Shown: positions 47,044-56,486, counted from the stretch's first letter. The stretch: 64,000 nucleotides of DNA from Metabacillus flavus (GCF_018283675.1 NZ_JAGVRK010000001.1:2232001-2296000), one strand, 5' to 3'. Numbers and translations: made by a program. Notes: generated from the sequence alone by a model not told the origin.

Positions 47044-47625
47044 TTAACGATGTTTTTCGAGCAGTTCACTAATTTGTTCCATAATGACCAATGTCATTTC
47101 ATCAGCAGAGACTTTTCTCTCTCTGTACTCCCTGGCATCCAGAGGTTTGCCAAAATAAATGCGGACTTTCTTAAAAGGTTTATAAGGTCCGATTACCGCG
47201 CACGGAACAACCAAAGCATCCGACCGGAGAGCAAAAAATCCCGCTCCCGCGAGTCCTTTTCCAAGCTGTCCGTCTTTACTTCTAGTTCCCTCAGGAAACA
47301 ATCCTAAAACCTCTCCATCCTTCAAAACTTTTAATCCTTTTCTCAATGCTTCCCGGTCGCTCAATCCCCTTTTCACCGGAAAAGCTCCGACCTTGAGCAG
47401 GATCTTCCCCAATACAGGAATTTTAAATAATTCTTCTTTCGCCATGAAATGGACCATGCGGGGTGTACAGGCTCCGACGATCGGAGGATCAAGATTGTCA
47501 ATGTGATTGCTGCATAAAAGGACAGAGCCTTCTTTCGGAAAGTTCTCCCTTCCATGTACTTCCATTCTATATACTGGCTTAAATAAAACTAAAATAAGGT
47601 TTTTCCCAAATTGGTATAAGGACAT
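47044..47625 (-). CDS. plsC: 1-acyl-sn-glycerol-3-phosphate acyltransferase
   Basis: 193 residues. Adds the second acyl chain to lysophosphatidic acid at the membrane. Motifs: SNHIDNLDPPIVG, a variant of the NHx4D catalytic motif, GAFPVKRG, LFPEGTRSKDG, and VVPCAVIGPYK. An amphipathic N-terminus associates with the membrane. I start at ATG 47625; a TTG at 47634 overlapping the cmk stop is possible. Directly follows cmk, as in many Firmicutes. Confidence 0.92.
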   Translation of the reverse strand: MSLYQFGKNLILVLFKPVYRMEVHGRENFPKEGSVLLCSNHIDNLDPPIVGACTPRMVHFMAKEELFKIPVLGKILLKVGAFPVKRGLSDREALRKGLKVLKDGEVLGLFPEGTRSKDGQLGKGLAGAGFFALRSDALVVPCAVIGPYKPFKKVRIYFGKPLDAREYRERKVSADEMTLVIMEQISELLEKHR

Positions 47626-47630
47626 TCTTA

Positions 47631-48302
47631 TCAAAGCCTCTCTGTCATTAATTCTTTTATGCGGACCACTACTTCTCCTATACTGAGTGAAGTCGTATCG
47701 ATTTCAACAGCATCCTCTGCTTTCTTTAACGGGGAAACCTCTCTTTCGGAATCCAGTTTATCTCTTCTGGCAATCTCTTTTGCCAAAAGATCAATGCTTG
47801 AATCAAATCCTCTAAGCAGGTTTTCTTCATATCTCCGCTTCGCCCGCTCTTCAACTGAAGCCAGCAGAAACACTTTTACATCTGCATCCGGAAGGACATG
47901 GGTCCCGATATCCCGTCCATCCATGACCACTCCGCCGGATTCAGCCATTTTCTGCTGCCTTCTCACCATTTCTTCCCGTACTAATCGATGCATGGACACA
48001 GCTGAAACGTGATTGCTGATTTCGCTCGTCCGAATCTCCTCAGTAACATCTTCGCCGTTGATCAGAACAAGCTGATTTGGGCCTTCAGGTACAAGCGTAA
48101 TATCCATAGAATGAAGCAGTTCCATCAGTTCATCCTCATTTTCTGTATCTTTATCATTTCTGATGGCAGTTAGCGTCAGGGCTCTATACATGGCTCCTGT
48201 GTCAATATAAACATACGAAAAGTCCCTGGCTACTTGTTTTGCTACAGTGCTTTTGCCTGCTGCGGCAGGTCCATCTATTGCTACCGATAGTCTTTTATTC
48301 AT
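47631..48302 (-). CDS. cmk: Cytidylate kinase
   Basis: 223 residues. Phosphorylates CMP/dCMP. P-loop [17 protein letters not shown] (about 8-24), [34 protein letters not shown]. Start at 48302 ([11 protein letters not shown]) after GAAGGAGATTG; the open frame to 48380 reads back through the upstream gap and adds no family-like residues. Upstream of plsC and the S1 protein gene, a common arrangement. Confidence 0.96.
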   Translation of the reverse strand: MNKRLSVAIDGPAAAGKSTVAKQVARDFSYVYIDTGAMYRALTLTAIRNDKDTENEDELMELLHSMDITLVPEGPNQLVLINGEDVTEEIRTSEISNHVSAVSMHRLVREEMVRRQQKMAESGGVVMDGRDIGTHVLPDADVKVFLLASVEERAKRRYEENLLRGFDSSIDLLAKEIARRDKLDSEREVSPLKKAEDAVEIDTTSLSIGEVVVRIKELMTERL

Positions 48303-48382
48303 GTTCAATCTCCTTCTAAGAGTAATAGATTCATTGCAGTTCGCAGCAGAAAAGAATGCAGACTGGTCATCTGCACACATGA

Positions 48383-48556
48383 TTATTTAAAAGTTTCCAG
48401 CCATTCACTGACTGTCTGCCTGTTCACGCCCTCATATCTGATTGCTTTGGAAACATACGGTTTGATCGCGGGCTGCTGCATGATTGCCTGTGCAGCAATT
48501 AATGCAGCCAGATGAAAAATAATCAATCTCATTAACATTCTTTCTGCTCGTTTCAT
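48383..48556 (-). CDS. ypfB: Small membrane-anchored protein YpfB
   Basis: 57 residues: a basic N-terminus ([13 protein letters not shown]), one hydrophobic helix (about 8-26) and a short exterior tail ending [17 protein letters not shown]. Position between ypfA and cmk and the YEGV motif match the B. subtilis YpfB family; function unknown. The ribosome binding site is weak, and inner ATGs at codons 7 and 9 are alternative starts. Confidence 0.7.
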   Translation of the reverse strand: MKRAERMLMRLIIFHLAALIAAQAIMQQPAIKPYVSKAIRYEGVNRQTVSEWLETFK

Positions 48557-48590
48557 ATCCCGCTCAGCACCTGACCTTTTTAAGGTTCTG

Positions 48591-48656
48591 TTAAAGTTGT
48601 CTGCTGATTTATGCTTGAATCAAAAAGTGTTCAAAAAAAGCAGGACTGCTTAACAT
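48591..48656. repeat. Palindromic intergenic repeat, deleted copy E1
   Basis: Retains only the two ends: TCTGTTAAAGTTGTCTGCTG and AATCAAAAAGTGTTC...GCTTAACA. The interior is lost. Confidence 0.55.
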
Positions 48657-48671
48657 TTCCTTTTTTTAAAG

Positions 48672-48858
48672 CTCTGTTAAACTTGGCTGTTGATTGCAGC
48701 TGGCAGGCGTTCGCTTATCCTTGGGCGGACGGTGAGCCTCCTCTGCGCTTTGCGCCTCCGGGGTCTCACCTGTCCCGCTGCTCCAGCTGGAGTCTCAAGC
48801 CCTCCGCTTCAATCAACAGGTGTTAAAAAATCAACATGAAGCTTTAACATAGCTTTTT
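48672..48858. repeat. Palindromic intergenic repeat, full copy E2
   Basis: The most complete copy. Outer ends AAAGCTCTGTTAAA / TTTAACATAGCTTTT and inner ends GGCTGTTGATTGCAGC / CGCTTCAATCAACAGG are inverted. The centre GGACGGTGAGCC...GCGCTTTGCGCC...GGTCTCACCTGTCC can form an extended hairpin. With E1 it fills the ypfB-ypfA gap; no gene is visible there. Confidence 0.8.
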
Positions 48859-48886
48859 TAAAAAGTATCGGTCTAAGGAGTTCAAC

Positions 48887-49546
48887 TTATTCAGCGGCAG
48901 CTTCTTTTTTCCTATGAAGAATTTGCTGATCAAAACAATAACGGACAATTTTCTGCTGTGCTGTCTCATTCATATTCATAAATTTGATGGTTGCTTTTCT
49001 AATACCTGAATGATCCTCTAAAATCCGGACAGACTCTGACTCAACCTTTACATAGTTAATTGTACCATCCTGCAAAGGCAGAGCCATCCAGACGATAAGC
49101 TGCTCTTTCTCATTGAGTGCGGCATGCTTCGGAATGATAATACCTGCTCCTCCGGCACTTAAATCGGATGTGACGGTAACAAATGGTTCAAAGGCTTCAG
49201 CAGGAGAGTGGACAGCTACATTAACATCTGAATCGATGCGGACATATTGACGTCTTTGTATCTTCAATACGTCTCGATTTTCAGGTTTTTTCAGGAGGAT
49301 AACGGGAATGTTCTCTTTTCTTCTGCCCATAACGGCTGTGTCGAACTTGTAAGGATTCTGGTCAGAGGCCACAAACAGACAGGAAAGAAGTGTACCGTTC
49401 ACAATAAAGGCTGTTTTTCCTGTACTTTCATTAAGAGGATAATCAATTGAGATCGTGCCTTCGTCCATAGATACAATTTTGCATTTATACACATCGCCAG
49501 ACTGATCCAGCGGTTCCAGTGTTATCACATTCCCTATTTCAAGCAT
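48887..49546 (-). CDS. motI: PilZ-domain c-di-GMP receptor (flagellar brake MotI/YpfA)
   Basis: 219 residues. An N-terminal YcgR-like beta domain (about 1-92) is followed by a PilZ domain. The c-di-GMP-binding RxxxR is in RRQYVR (98-103) and the second motif in DLSAGGAG (128-135), both intact. In B. subtilis the homologue inhibits motor torque by engaging MotA when c-di-GMP is bound. The presence of cheR in the window agrees with a flagellated cell. Upstream of ypfB. Confidence 0.92.
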   Translation of the reverse strand: MLEIGNVITLEPLDQSGDVYKCKIVSMDEGTISIDYPLNESTGKTAFIVNGTLLSCLFVASDQNPYKFDTAVMGRRKENIPVILLKKPENRDVLKIQRRQYVRIDSDVNVAVHSPAEAFEPFVTVTSDLSAGGAGIIIPKHAALNEKEQLIVWMALPLQDGTINYVKVESESVRILEDHSGIRKATIKFMNMNETAQQKIVRYCFDQQILHRKKEAAAE

Positions 49547-49610
49547 TTCATCACTCTTTTCAAATCATATATTCTACTTTGTCCCCACTCTTTATTAAAT
49601 CACGGAATAA

Positions 49611-49642
49611 GAAAAAGGAAAAGTCTCGACTTTTCCTTTTTC
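49611..49642 (-). terminator. Terminator of the sleB-ypeB operon
   Basis: Near-perfect palindrome AAAAAGGAAAAGTC/GACTTTTCCTTTTT about 40 nt after the ypeB stop; the T run is part of the stem. Confidence 0.75.
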
Positions 49643-49678
49643 ATTCCACCTTAACACAATTTATGCTCTAAATTATCC

Positions 49679-51028
49679 TTACACTTCATTAAAAATAGGC
49701 TCCGCATTTTTTAGCTTTTCCACCTTTTCTTCCATTCCCGTACTGGCGTTAATAAACATTCTGTACGTATCATCATCAATGGTTCCGAGGAATTCATAAC
49801 ATAGGACTTCTTCACCAAGCTCATTTGTAATAACAGCAAGCCTGCTTTCCTGCACCATGACTTTCTGATTGATTTTCTCCCTCGCCTGCTCTTCCTTTAA
49901 TCCAGGTTTAGGGATTTGTCTTTTTCTATGGGCGGCAAGAAAATCTTTTGCAGAAAATCCGATAATTTGACCGTCATCCAAAGCTACTTTGATTTTCAGG
50001 GTATCCGGGTAAAGCAGAACTCCATTCTCATTTGGAACATATGAGAAAACACCGATTGAATCATATTGCGCACTCTCATTCAAAACCAGGTCTTCCGCTT
50101 CGAATCCATGCTCTTTCAAAAAGGATACAGCATTATTTGATGCGTCATTCAAGCTGATGTTTTCCTCTTTTACCTTTCTGCTTTGGATCAGCCAGATTGG
50201 ATAGCCTCCTTTTTTCGTAATATCCATATACAGATCCGCTTTATGCTTTTTATCGTACATGGATACACTGTAAAATTCGAAGCCGGCTCCCTTTCCGCTT
50301 TGTGTTACCTTTAATTTGTCTACATCAGTGGATGCAAATTCTTTTGCTCTTTGCTTCGCCTGCTCGGGTGTAATGTCATTGCCCTTAAGCTGTTCAAACC
50401 CTTTTTCAGCAGTTTTCATAGAAGTGAAGCCTGGTCCAAAATCCGTTTCCGAGTATGCACTTACGTTATTTTCTACAGATTTGAATCCATCGACTATGGT
50501 ATTGTCCTGCTGCTTTTTACCTGATGCCAATGCCAGTTCTACATCCATCCAGCGCAGATTTTTATCAATAACCATATGCTGAACGTTTCTGAGCTCATTT
50601 TGAATATCAGCAGATTTTTCATAAAGCGCTTGAAGAGATGAATATTCATCCTTCGATAAAGGTTTATTTTCCAGGTCTCTAATCGCAGCTCTGTAGCTGA
50701 AATCTCCTATACTTGCCAGGAATTCTTCTGTCTTATTAAACGGAAGGAGCGTCAGCGGAAGCTGACCGACATCATTATGAGCCTCTGAAGTAATTCTCCA
50801 TACCTCTGCTAATGCAGGCGAAAGGGATTCTCTCGAATTCATGGCCAGGGTCGTACCGATTTTGTCATGAAGCTGATCCATTTGATAGGATAAATCATGG
50901 AACGCACGCTGATAATTGTTCTCTGCATGAATAAGAACCGCGTTTTTTTCCTGATGCTCTTTGTAGCCCCAATAGCCGGTTCCAATAACGCCGATTGCCA
51001 GAAACGCAATGATGATTCCGCGTATCAC
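49679..51028 (-). CDS. ypeB: Germination protein YpeB
   Basis: 449 residues. An N-terminal membrane anchor (about 1-20, IIIAFLAIGVIGTGYWGY) is followed by a helical domain and C-terminal PepSY-type repeats (around GPGFTSMKTAEKGFEQL and LKEEQAREKINQKV). It is needed for SleB to accumulate and function in the spore inner membrane/cortex. Starts with GTG after AAGGGGGC, 15 nt downstream of sleB; the pair is a forespore operon in Bacillus. Confidence 0.95.
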   Translation of the reverse strand: MIRGIIIAFLAIGVIGTGYWGYKEHQEKNAVLIHAENNYQRAFHDLSYQMDQLHDKIGTTLAMNSRESLSPALAEVWRITSEAHNDVGQLPLTLLPFNKTEEFLASIGDFSYRAAIRDLENKPLSKDEYSSLQALYEKSADIQNELRNVQHMVIDKNLRWMDVELALASGKKQQDNTIVDGFKSVENNVSAYSETDFGPGFTSMKTAEKGFEQLKGNDITPEQAKQRAKEFASTDVDKLKVTQSGKGAGFEFYSVSMYDKKHKADLYMDITKKGGYPIWLIQSRKVKEENISLNDASNNAVSFLKEHGFEAEDLVLNESAQYDSIGVFSYVPNENGVLLYPDTLKIKVALDDGQIIGFSAKDFLAAHRKRQIPKPGLKEEQAREKINQKVMVQESRLAVITNELGEEVLCYEFLGTIDDDTYRMFINASTGMEEKVEKLKNAEPIFNEV

Positions 51029-51043
51029 AGGTAAGCCCCCTTC

Positions 51044-51973
51044 TTATTTACAGAAAATATGTTTTCCGATTTTTTTAATTTGCGGTCTTCCCCAAATCCA
51101 TCCGCTTGTTGCTGTATCAGGATTGAAATAATACAAAGCGCTCTCTGTCGGATCCCATCCGTTAATCGCATCCAGAACCGCTTTCTTTGCCTGTGCGTTC
51201 GGTTCAAGCCATATTTGGCCGTCAGCAACCGCTGTGAATGCTCCTGGTTCGAAAATAACCCCTGCTGCAGTATCCGGAAATGTCGGACTCTCGATGCGGT
51301 TCAGGATCACGGCTGCAACAGCTACCTGTCCAACATAGGATTCTCCGCGTGATTCTCCATATACAGCATTCGCCATCAGCTGAAGATCATTTTGAGAATA
51401 TCCAGCTGGCATATTAACGGCTGTGTTTTTGGATTTCTGCTTTTGTGCGGTTTGTTTTTGATTTTCTTTTGGGGCTGTCTGCTTTTGACCGCCGCCCTTT
51501 TGATTTTGAGCTGTCTTTTGGCCAATCCCTTGATTTTTAGCTCTCATTTGAGCTCTGAGTTTTTTAGAAGGACCTGATTGTTTATCAAGCGGAATCCCGC
51601 CGTAATGAGTAAAATCTTTCCCTTTAGCCAGCTGGGTATGAACGAAGCGGTCATTAAAGTCAGACTGGTTGACGAGCTTTTGCTTTGTCGTCAGCCCTAC
51701 AAGCCCATCTACGTTTTCAAGACCGTAATCGTGCTGAAAATTCCTCACTGCCCAGTATGTGCTCCATCCATATACCCCATCGATTTTTCCGTGGTAATAC
51801 CCTATATATTGAAGCCTTGCCTGCAATTCTATTACGTCGTTGCCGACTGCTCCCCGCTGAATGACCTGCTGAGTAAACGCATTGGCTCTGGGAAGATCTA
51901 AGTACCCGTAAGACGACGTTAAAATGAAGGTAACTGATAAAAGTACCATCCATGCAAAACGTATTCTAATCAT
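51044..51973 (-). CDS. sleB: Spore cortex-lytic enzyme SleB
   Basis: 309 residues. A signal peptide (about 1-32) precedes a peptidoglycan-binding domain (GNDVIELQARLQYIGYYHG, ~42-100), a Gln/Lys-rich linker (~145-190), and the SleB catalytic domain starting LMANAVYGESRGE with the lytic transglycosylase Glu, then AAVILNRIESP and a C-terminus ending GKHIFCK. Hydrolyses muramic-lactam cortex during germination with YpeB. GTAGGAGGCAG before the ATG. The linker is long and repetitive compared with B. subtilis. Confidence 0.95.
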   Translation of the reverse strand: MIRIRFAWMVLLSVTFILTSSYGYLDLPRANAFTQQVIQRGAVGNDVIELQARLQYIGYYHGKIDGVYGWSTYWAVRNFQHDYGLENVDGLVGLTTKQKLVNQSDFNDRFVHTQLAKGKDFTHYGGIPLDKQSGPSKKLRAQMRAKNQGIGQKTAQNQKGGGQKQTAPKENQKQTAQKQKSKNTAVNMPAGYSQNDLQLMANAVYGESRGESYVGQVAVAAVILNRIESPTFPDTAAGVIFEPGAFTAVADGQIWLEPNAQAKKAVLDAINGWDPTESALYYFNPDTATSGWIWGRPQIKKIGKHIFCK

Positions 51974-52355
51974 GATGCTGCCTCCTATGTTATGGATGAT
52001 TTTTGTTACATGTATTTTTTGTAGTGAATGGCATTTTATTCATGATCTTTTGAATGGGATATAATGGGATGAGAACTTTTGTGCAATCTCTTTGAATGAA
52101 GTATTATCTGCAAATGTAGTCAGCGGGACAAATGGGAGGCTCAACAGAAACCTGTGGATAAGCGGAGATCATGAAGGAGAAATGAGAATATGATTTTTCA
52201 AAAGCAAATTTTCCATTTTATAAAATAAAAAACTGTCATCGCTTTTAGTATCGGTTAAACTTGTCTGAAAAAATTAATGATTAATGAAAAGCAGCTCGCG
52301 CCGCGCGCTCAAAGACGAAAAAGAGCCCGGATATATAAGGACCGGACTCCTGGAA
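51974..52355. other. Intergenic gap between prsW and sleB
   Basis: 382 bases. The left part holds the prsW terminator (52317-52350). A GGTTAAACTTGTCTG fragment near 52254 resembles one end of the palindromic repeat. Sequence near 52165-52230 has AAGGAGAAATG followed by a 12-codon frame, too short to support. The sleB promoter should be near 51980-52060, but I see no unambiguous forespore promoter. Confidence 0.5.
52317..52350 (-). terminator. Terminator after prsW
   Basis: Minus strand GAGTCCGG/CCGGGCTC followed by TTTTTCG, directly downstream of the prsW stop. Confidence 0.75.
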
Positions 52356-53009
52356 TTATATATGTCTGGCAAGCCTTGCCTGCTTGGCTTTATGCAAAGC
52401 AAACCACCAAAGAATCAGCATAAATGGCAGCATGATCACAGGCCAGAATTTGTAAGTGAATAATATGTAATCATAAAACCCATGAAGAACAACCGGCATT
52501 ATTAAGCTGAACACCAGCCATTTCTTTTTATCTTTTGGATTCTGGGTAAATTTACTTTTACCAAGGTAATAACCCATGATGACCCCAAACAAAGCATGGC
52601 TTGATACAGGGAAAAAAGCTCTTCCCATTGCAAATTCCAGACCATTGGCAAAAAGAAACAAAATGTTTTCAAGTGTAGCAAATCCTAATGAAACCGCGCT
52701 TCCGTATACAATTCCATCGTAATGTTCGTCAAAATGCACATGCGGATAGATGGCTGCAATGAAGATGAACCATTTAAAAAATTCTTCTAAAAAGCCGTAT
52801 GCAAAAAAGATGCGGATAAAATCGTTTGAAAATACTTTTTCTGCATCCATTATGTATTGTATAAACATAAGAGGAAAAACAAGAACCATACCGAAAATAA
52901 ATGCGCGAACCACCATGTATATAGGCTCTGTTTCAAATTGGTCTTTCAGGTAAAAATAGCATAATATTGCCAGACCAGGGGCAATTCCTGCAGATACTGC
53001 CGCAATCAT
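52356..53009 (-). CDS. prsW: Intramembrane protease PrsW
   Basis: 217 residues, about seven transmembrane helices. In B. subtilis PrsW makes the site-1 cut in the anti-sigma factor RsiW. Conserved glutamates are visible in FLEEFFKWFIF (~73-83, EExxK) and HFDEHYDGIVYGSAVSLGFATLEN, and the His motifs in SSHALFGVIMGYYLG and HGFYDYIL. Short for the family but with all motifs. No rsiW or sigW in the window. Confidence 0.92.
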   Translation of the reverse strand: MIAAVSAGIAPGLAILCYFYLKDQFETEPIYMVVRAFIFGMVLVFPLMFIQYIMDAEKVFSNDFIRIFFAYGFLEEFFKWFIFIAAIYPHVHFDEHYDGIVYGSAVSLGFATLENILFLFANGLEFAMGRAFFPVSSHALFGVIMGYYLGKSKFTQNPKDKKKWLVFSLIMPVVLHGFYDYILFTYKFWPVIMLPFMLILWWFALHKAKQARLARHI

Positions 53010-53093
53010 ACAGAGAGCCTCTTTTCAATTTTTGTCAATTGCATCCATTTATATCCTAACACGGATAGCCGCAATTGAACATGCCTCCCGATG

Positions 53094-54065
53094 TTAGAAA
53101 TTCTCAAAATCTTCCTGATTCGCCGATCCTTTACTAGAAAGTAAAACTCCCAGCTTGATTCGCGCTTTTTTGCTGTCATAGTCTCCGCCAAGCAATACAC
53201 CTTTTTGCTGAAGATCCTCTGCACTTCCAGCATAACTGTACGTTGGATGCACTTTCCCCTCTTCTGCACTTGTCGTAACGACAACGGTTACACCTGCTTT
53301 GATGGCCTCTTCGATTGCTGGAACCATGAAAGGAGTGACTTGCCCTCTGCCTACACCTTCAATTACAATTCCTTTAGCACCTGCCTGAACAGAAGCTTGA
53401 ATAAACAAACCATCCTGTCCTGTATGGGATTTAATAATATCGACACGCGGAAACTTCCGAACGAGCTGATGCTGGTCTCTGCGAATCGGTTTTTGGTAAA
53501 TGAAAACCCGGTCATTATCAATAATTCCCATATAACCATAGCCGAACGATTCAAAGCCCTGGAGATTTGACGCATGTACCTTTTTCACATATTTAGCGGA
53601 ATAGATTCTTTCATTAAATACAACAACCGCACCTGCATCCGCGAGAGAATCGTTTGCCGCTGCATAAATTGAATTCCGCAAATTCGAATAAACGTCCGTA
53701 CCTACGTCATGAGGAGCCTTCTGTGACCCTGTTATCACAACCGGCCTCTGATCTTTAATCGTCAAGTCCAGAAAATAAGATGTTTCCTCCAAGCAGTCCG
53801 TTCCATGGGTAACTACGATGCCTGAGACTTGAGAATCTTGAAATTCCTTTTCAATTACTTCTTTTAGCGAAGCCATTTTCTCCATCGTAATGTGCATACT
53901 TGGAAGCTGCATAACATCTATTACCTTCACTTCAATATCTTCAGGAAGTCTGCAAAGAGCAGCAAGTTCTTCACCAGAAAGCTCTCCTGATGAAAGAAGA
54001 CCTTCGGATATTTCCTTGCTGGCAATCGTCCCGCCGGTTGTTAAAAGAAGTACTTTTTTCTTCAT
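53094..54065 (-). CDS. ansA: L-asparaginase, type I
   Basis: 323 residues. Hydrolyses asparagine to aspartate and ammonia. The two catalytic threonine motifs are TTGGTIASKE (9-18) and THGTDCLEET (~87-96); VVITGSQKAPHDVGTD follows. No signal peptide, so cytoplasmic. GGGGGAAGGGA before ATG, which overlaps the bdr stop by 4 nt, so the two are co-translated. Confidence 0.94.
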   Translation of the reverse strand: MKKKVLLLTTGGTIASKEISEGLLSSGELSGEELAALCRLPEDIEVKVIDVMQLPSMHITMEKMASLKEVIEKEFQDSQVSGIVVTHGTDCLEETSYFLDLTIKDQRPVVITGSQKAPHDVGTDVYSNLRNSIYAAANDSLADAGAVVVFNERIYSAKYVKKVHASNLQGFESFGYGYMGIIDNDRVFIYQKPIRRDQHQLVRKFPRVDIIKSHTGQDGLFIQASVQAGAKGIVIEGVGRGQVTPFMVPAIEEAIKAGVTVVVTTSAEEGKVHPTYSYAGSAEDLQQKGVLLGGDYDSKKARIKLGVLLSSKGSANQEDFENF

Positions 54066-55033
54066 TTCCCTTCCCCCTTTTTTATATTTTCAGCAATAAG
54101 GCCCCCGTGGAATCTTCCGTTTTCTATGAAAATCTCATTAGCGTTGTTGCCTGCCGCCAATACTCCAGCAATATAGAGGCCCTCTATATTCGTCTCCATT
54201 GTCTCCGGACTGTAAATAGGCCTTCCAGATTCCTCATCCACTTCAATGCCCATATTTTTTAAAAATTGATGATCCGGATGATAGCCTGTCATGGCGAAAA
54301 CAAAATCATTTTTAATCCTTTTAATCTCAGTTCCCACCGTGTATATAATTTCGTTTTCAGTAATTTCTGTTGCACATGCCCCAAATTCCATCGTAATCGC
54401 ACCATTACGGACGAGTGCTTCAAATTCAGGCAAAATCCATGGCTTGACACTTTTTGAATACACATCGCCTCTATATAAAACCGTTACTCTTGCCCCTGCT
54501 TTTACAAGTTCCAAGGCTGCATCAACACTGGAATTTTTCCCGCCGATGACGGTTACGTCCTGGTCAAAATAAGGATGCCCTTCAGTAAAATAGTGAAAAA
54601 CCTTCGGCAGATTCTCACCGGGGATGTTCATATAGTTGGGATGGTCATAATAACCTGTAGCAATAATGACATGATCTGCTCTATATCTTTCTTTAGAAGT
54701 CTCCACAGCGAAGGATCCGTTCTCCATCTTCTCTACACGCTCTACTTTTTCAAACGGCTGAACGCGAATGTTTTTTCTCTTTACCACCGACCGGTAATAA
54801 GCAAGTGCCTGATTTCGAACCGGCTTGCGGTTTTCCGTAATAAAAGCGACATCTCCAATTTCAAGCTTTTCGCTTGAGCTGAAAAATGTCTGATGGGTTG
54901 GATAATGATAAATGGCATTCACAATGTTCCCTTTCTCAATCACAAGCGGGTCGATCCCAATATCTTTTAATGCTATAGCAGCAGCTAATCCGCATGGACC
55001 TCCGCCGACAATTAAAGCTTTTTCATTTCGCAT
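54062..55033 (-). CDS. bdr: Bacillithiol disulfide reductase YpdA/Bdr
   Basis: 323 residues. A thioredoxin-reductase-like flavoprotein that reduces oxidised bacillithiol using NADPH. FAD site VGGGPCGLAAAIALKD (8-23) contains the Cys that is conserved in Bdr; NADP site IGGKNSSVDAALELVKAG (~162); MTGYHPDHQFL, and IAGVLAAGNNANEIFIENG near the C-terminus. No CxxC motif, as expected for Bdr. Operon with ansA, downstream of gudB. Confidence 0.93.
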   Translation of the reverse strand: MRNEKALIVGGGPCGLAAAIALKDIGIDPLVIEKGNIVNAIYHYPTHQTFFSSSEKLEIGDVAFITENRKPVRNQALAYYRSVVKRKNIRVQPFEKVERVEKMENGSFAVETSKERYRADHVIIATGYYDHPNYMNIPGENLPKVFHYFTEGHPYFDQDVTVIGGKNSSVDAALELVKAGARVTVLYRGDVYSKSVKPWILPEFEALVRNGAITMEFGACATEITENEIIYTVGTEIKRIKNDFVFAMTGYHPDHQFLKNMGIEVDEESGRPIYSPETMETNIEGLYIAGVLAAGNNANEIFIENGRFHGGLIAENIKKGEGK

Positions 55034-55114
55034 AAAATCTCACTCCCGTATAGATAGGACCTGTTTCAGAGAAGTGTTCCCTTAAATCTCTGTCCATTGA
55101 ACTTTTCTTCAATT

Positions 55115-55147
55115 AAAAATCTCCTATCTAATGATAGGAGATTTTTT
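55115..55147 (-). terminator. Terminator of gudB
   Basis: Perfect stem AAAAATCTCCTATC/GATAGGAGATTTTTT with a TAAT loop, just after the gudB stop. Confidence 0.85.
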
Positions 55148-55163
55148 CAAGGCTTGCAACGGA

Positions 55164-56435
55164 TTAAATCCAGCCTCTGAATCTGCTCGCTTCAGCCGTT
55201 TTTCGGACACCGACCATGTAGGCTGCGAGCCTCATGTCTACTCTTCTGTTTTGGGCTGTTTCATAAATGTTATTGAATGATTTCACCATAACTTTTTCGA
55301 GCTTTTCTTCGACTTCTTCTTCTGTCCAATAATAGCCTTGGTTATTCTGAACCCACTCAAAATAAGATACAGTAACACCGCCCGCACTTGCCAGCACATC
55401 CGGCACAAGGAGGATTCCTCTGTCATTCAGGATTTGAGTGGCTTCAAGTGTAGTAGGACCGTTTGCTGCCTCGACTACAATGGAAGCACGGATATTATTG
55501 GCGTTTTCTTCGGTAATCTGATTTTCTATTGCAGCAGGAACAAGGATATCGCAATCCAGTTCGAGCAATTCTTTATTCGTAATCGTATCATTGAATAGCT
55601 TCGTTACTGTTCCAAAGCTGTCCCGCCGATCCAATAAATAATCAATATCAAGGCCATCCGGATCATACAAGCCGCCGTACGCGTCTGATATCCCAACTAC
55701 CTTTGCGCCTGCATCATGCATGAACTTGGAGAGAAAGCTTCCTGCATTCCCGAAACCTTGAACTACAACACGTGCCCCTTCAAGGGAAATCCCTTTTCTT
55801 TTGGCCGCTTCAAATATACAAATGGTAACACCCTTAGCTGTCGCAGATTCACGTCCATGTGATCCGCCAAGCACAAGCGGTTTTCCAGTAATGAATCCCG
55901 GAGAGTTAAATTCATCGATTCGGCTGTACTCATCCATCATCCAGGCCATAATTTGGGAATTTGTAAATACATCCGGCGCCGGGATATCTTTTGTCGGTCC
56001 AACAATCTGACTGATTGCCCTTACATAGCCACGGCTTAAACGCTCAAGCTCTCTAAAGGACATATCTCTTGGATCGCAGACGATCCCGCCTTTACCGCCT
56101 CCATAAGGAAGATCAACAATTCCGCATTTCAAGCTCATCCATATTGAAAGCGCTTTAACTTCTGTTTCTGTTACATTTGGATGGAAACGGATTCCGCCTT
56201 TAGTAGGACCAACTGCATCATTATGCTGGGCCCGGTACCCCGTAAAAATTTTCACGGATCCATCATCCATTCGCACAGGGATTTTTACAGTCATCATACG
56301 GATAGGTTCTTTAAGTAATTCATAAACTTCTTCAGGATAACCCAGTTTTTCCAGGGCTTTATGTATCACCGTTTGTGTCGCTTTTAACACATCATGCTTT
56401 TCATGGTTACTCTCGGTGTTTTTCTCGGCTACCAT
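55164..56435 (-). CDS. gudB: Glutamate dehydrogenase
   Basis: 423 residues. NAD-dependent oxidative deamination of glutamate to 2-oxoglutarate. Visible: GGIRFHPNVTETEVKALSIW, MSLKCGIVDLPYGGGKGGI with substrate Lys, KDIPAPDVFTN, VVVQGFGNAGSF (NAD site), AANGPTT. The short duplication that makes gudB of B. subtilis 168 inactive is absent, so this enzyme should be active. Start 56435 (MVAEKNTES) follows TTAGGAGGTTTACTT; the frame to 56456 is an artefact. A promoter and a cre-like site are upstream. Could equally be called rocG. Confidence 0.95.
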   Translation of the reverse strand: MVAEKNTESNHEKHDVLKATQTVIHKALEKLGYPEEVYELLKEPIRMMTVKIPVRMDDGSVKIFTGYRAQHNDAVGPTKGGIRFHPNVTETEVKALSIWMSLKCGIVDLPYGGGKGGIVCDPRDMSFRELERLSRGYVRAISQIVGPTKDIPAPDVFTNSQIMAWMMDEYSRIDEFNSPGFITGKPLVLGGSHGRESATAKGVTICIFEAAKRKGISLEGARVVVQGFGNAGSFLSKFMHDAGAKVVGISDAYGGLYDPDGLDIDYLLDRRDSFGTVTKLFNDTITNKELLELDCDILVPAAIENQITEENANNIRASIVVEAANGPTTLEATQILNDRGILLVPDVLASAGGVTVSYFEWVQNNQGYYWTEEEVEEKLEKVMVKSFNNIYETAQNRRVDMRLAAYMVGVRKTAEASRFRGWI

Positions 56436-56486
56436 AAGTAAACCTCCTAATGTCAATCAATTGATATAGACGGCCTTTCAGACAAT

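Noticed and set aside
52190-52228. Twelve-codon frame MIFQKQIFHFIK after AAGGAGAAATGAGAAT.
   Set aside because: Too short to judge, no conserved neighbour or terminator evidence; left as part of the gap.
52245-52320. GGTTAAACTTGTCTG fragment like the left end of the repeat family.
   Set aside because: Only one end is recognisable; the opposite end and core are missing, so I do not list it as a copy.
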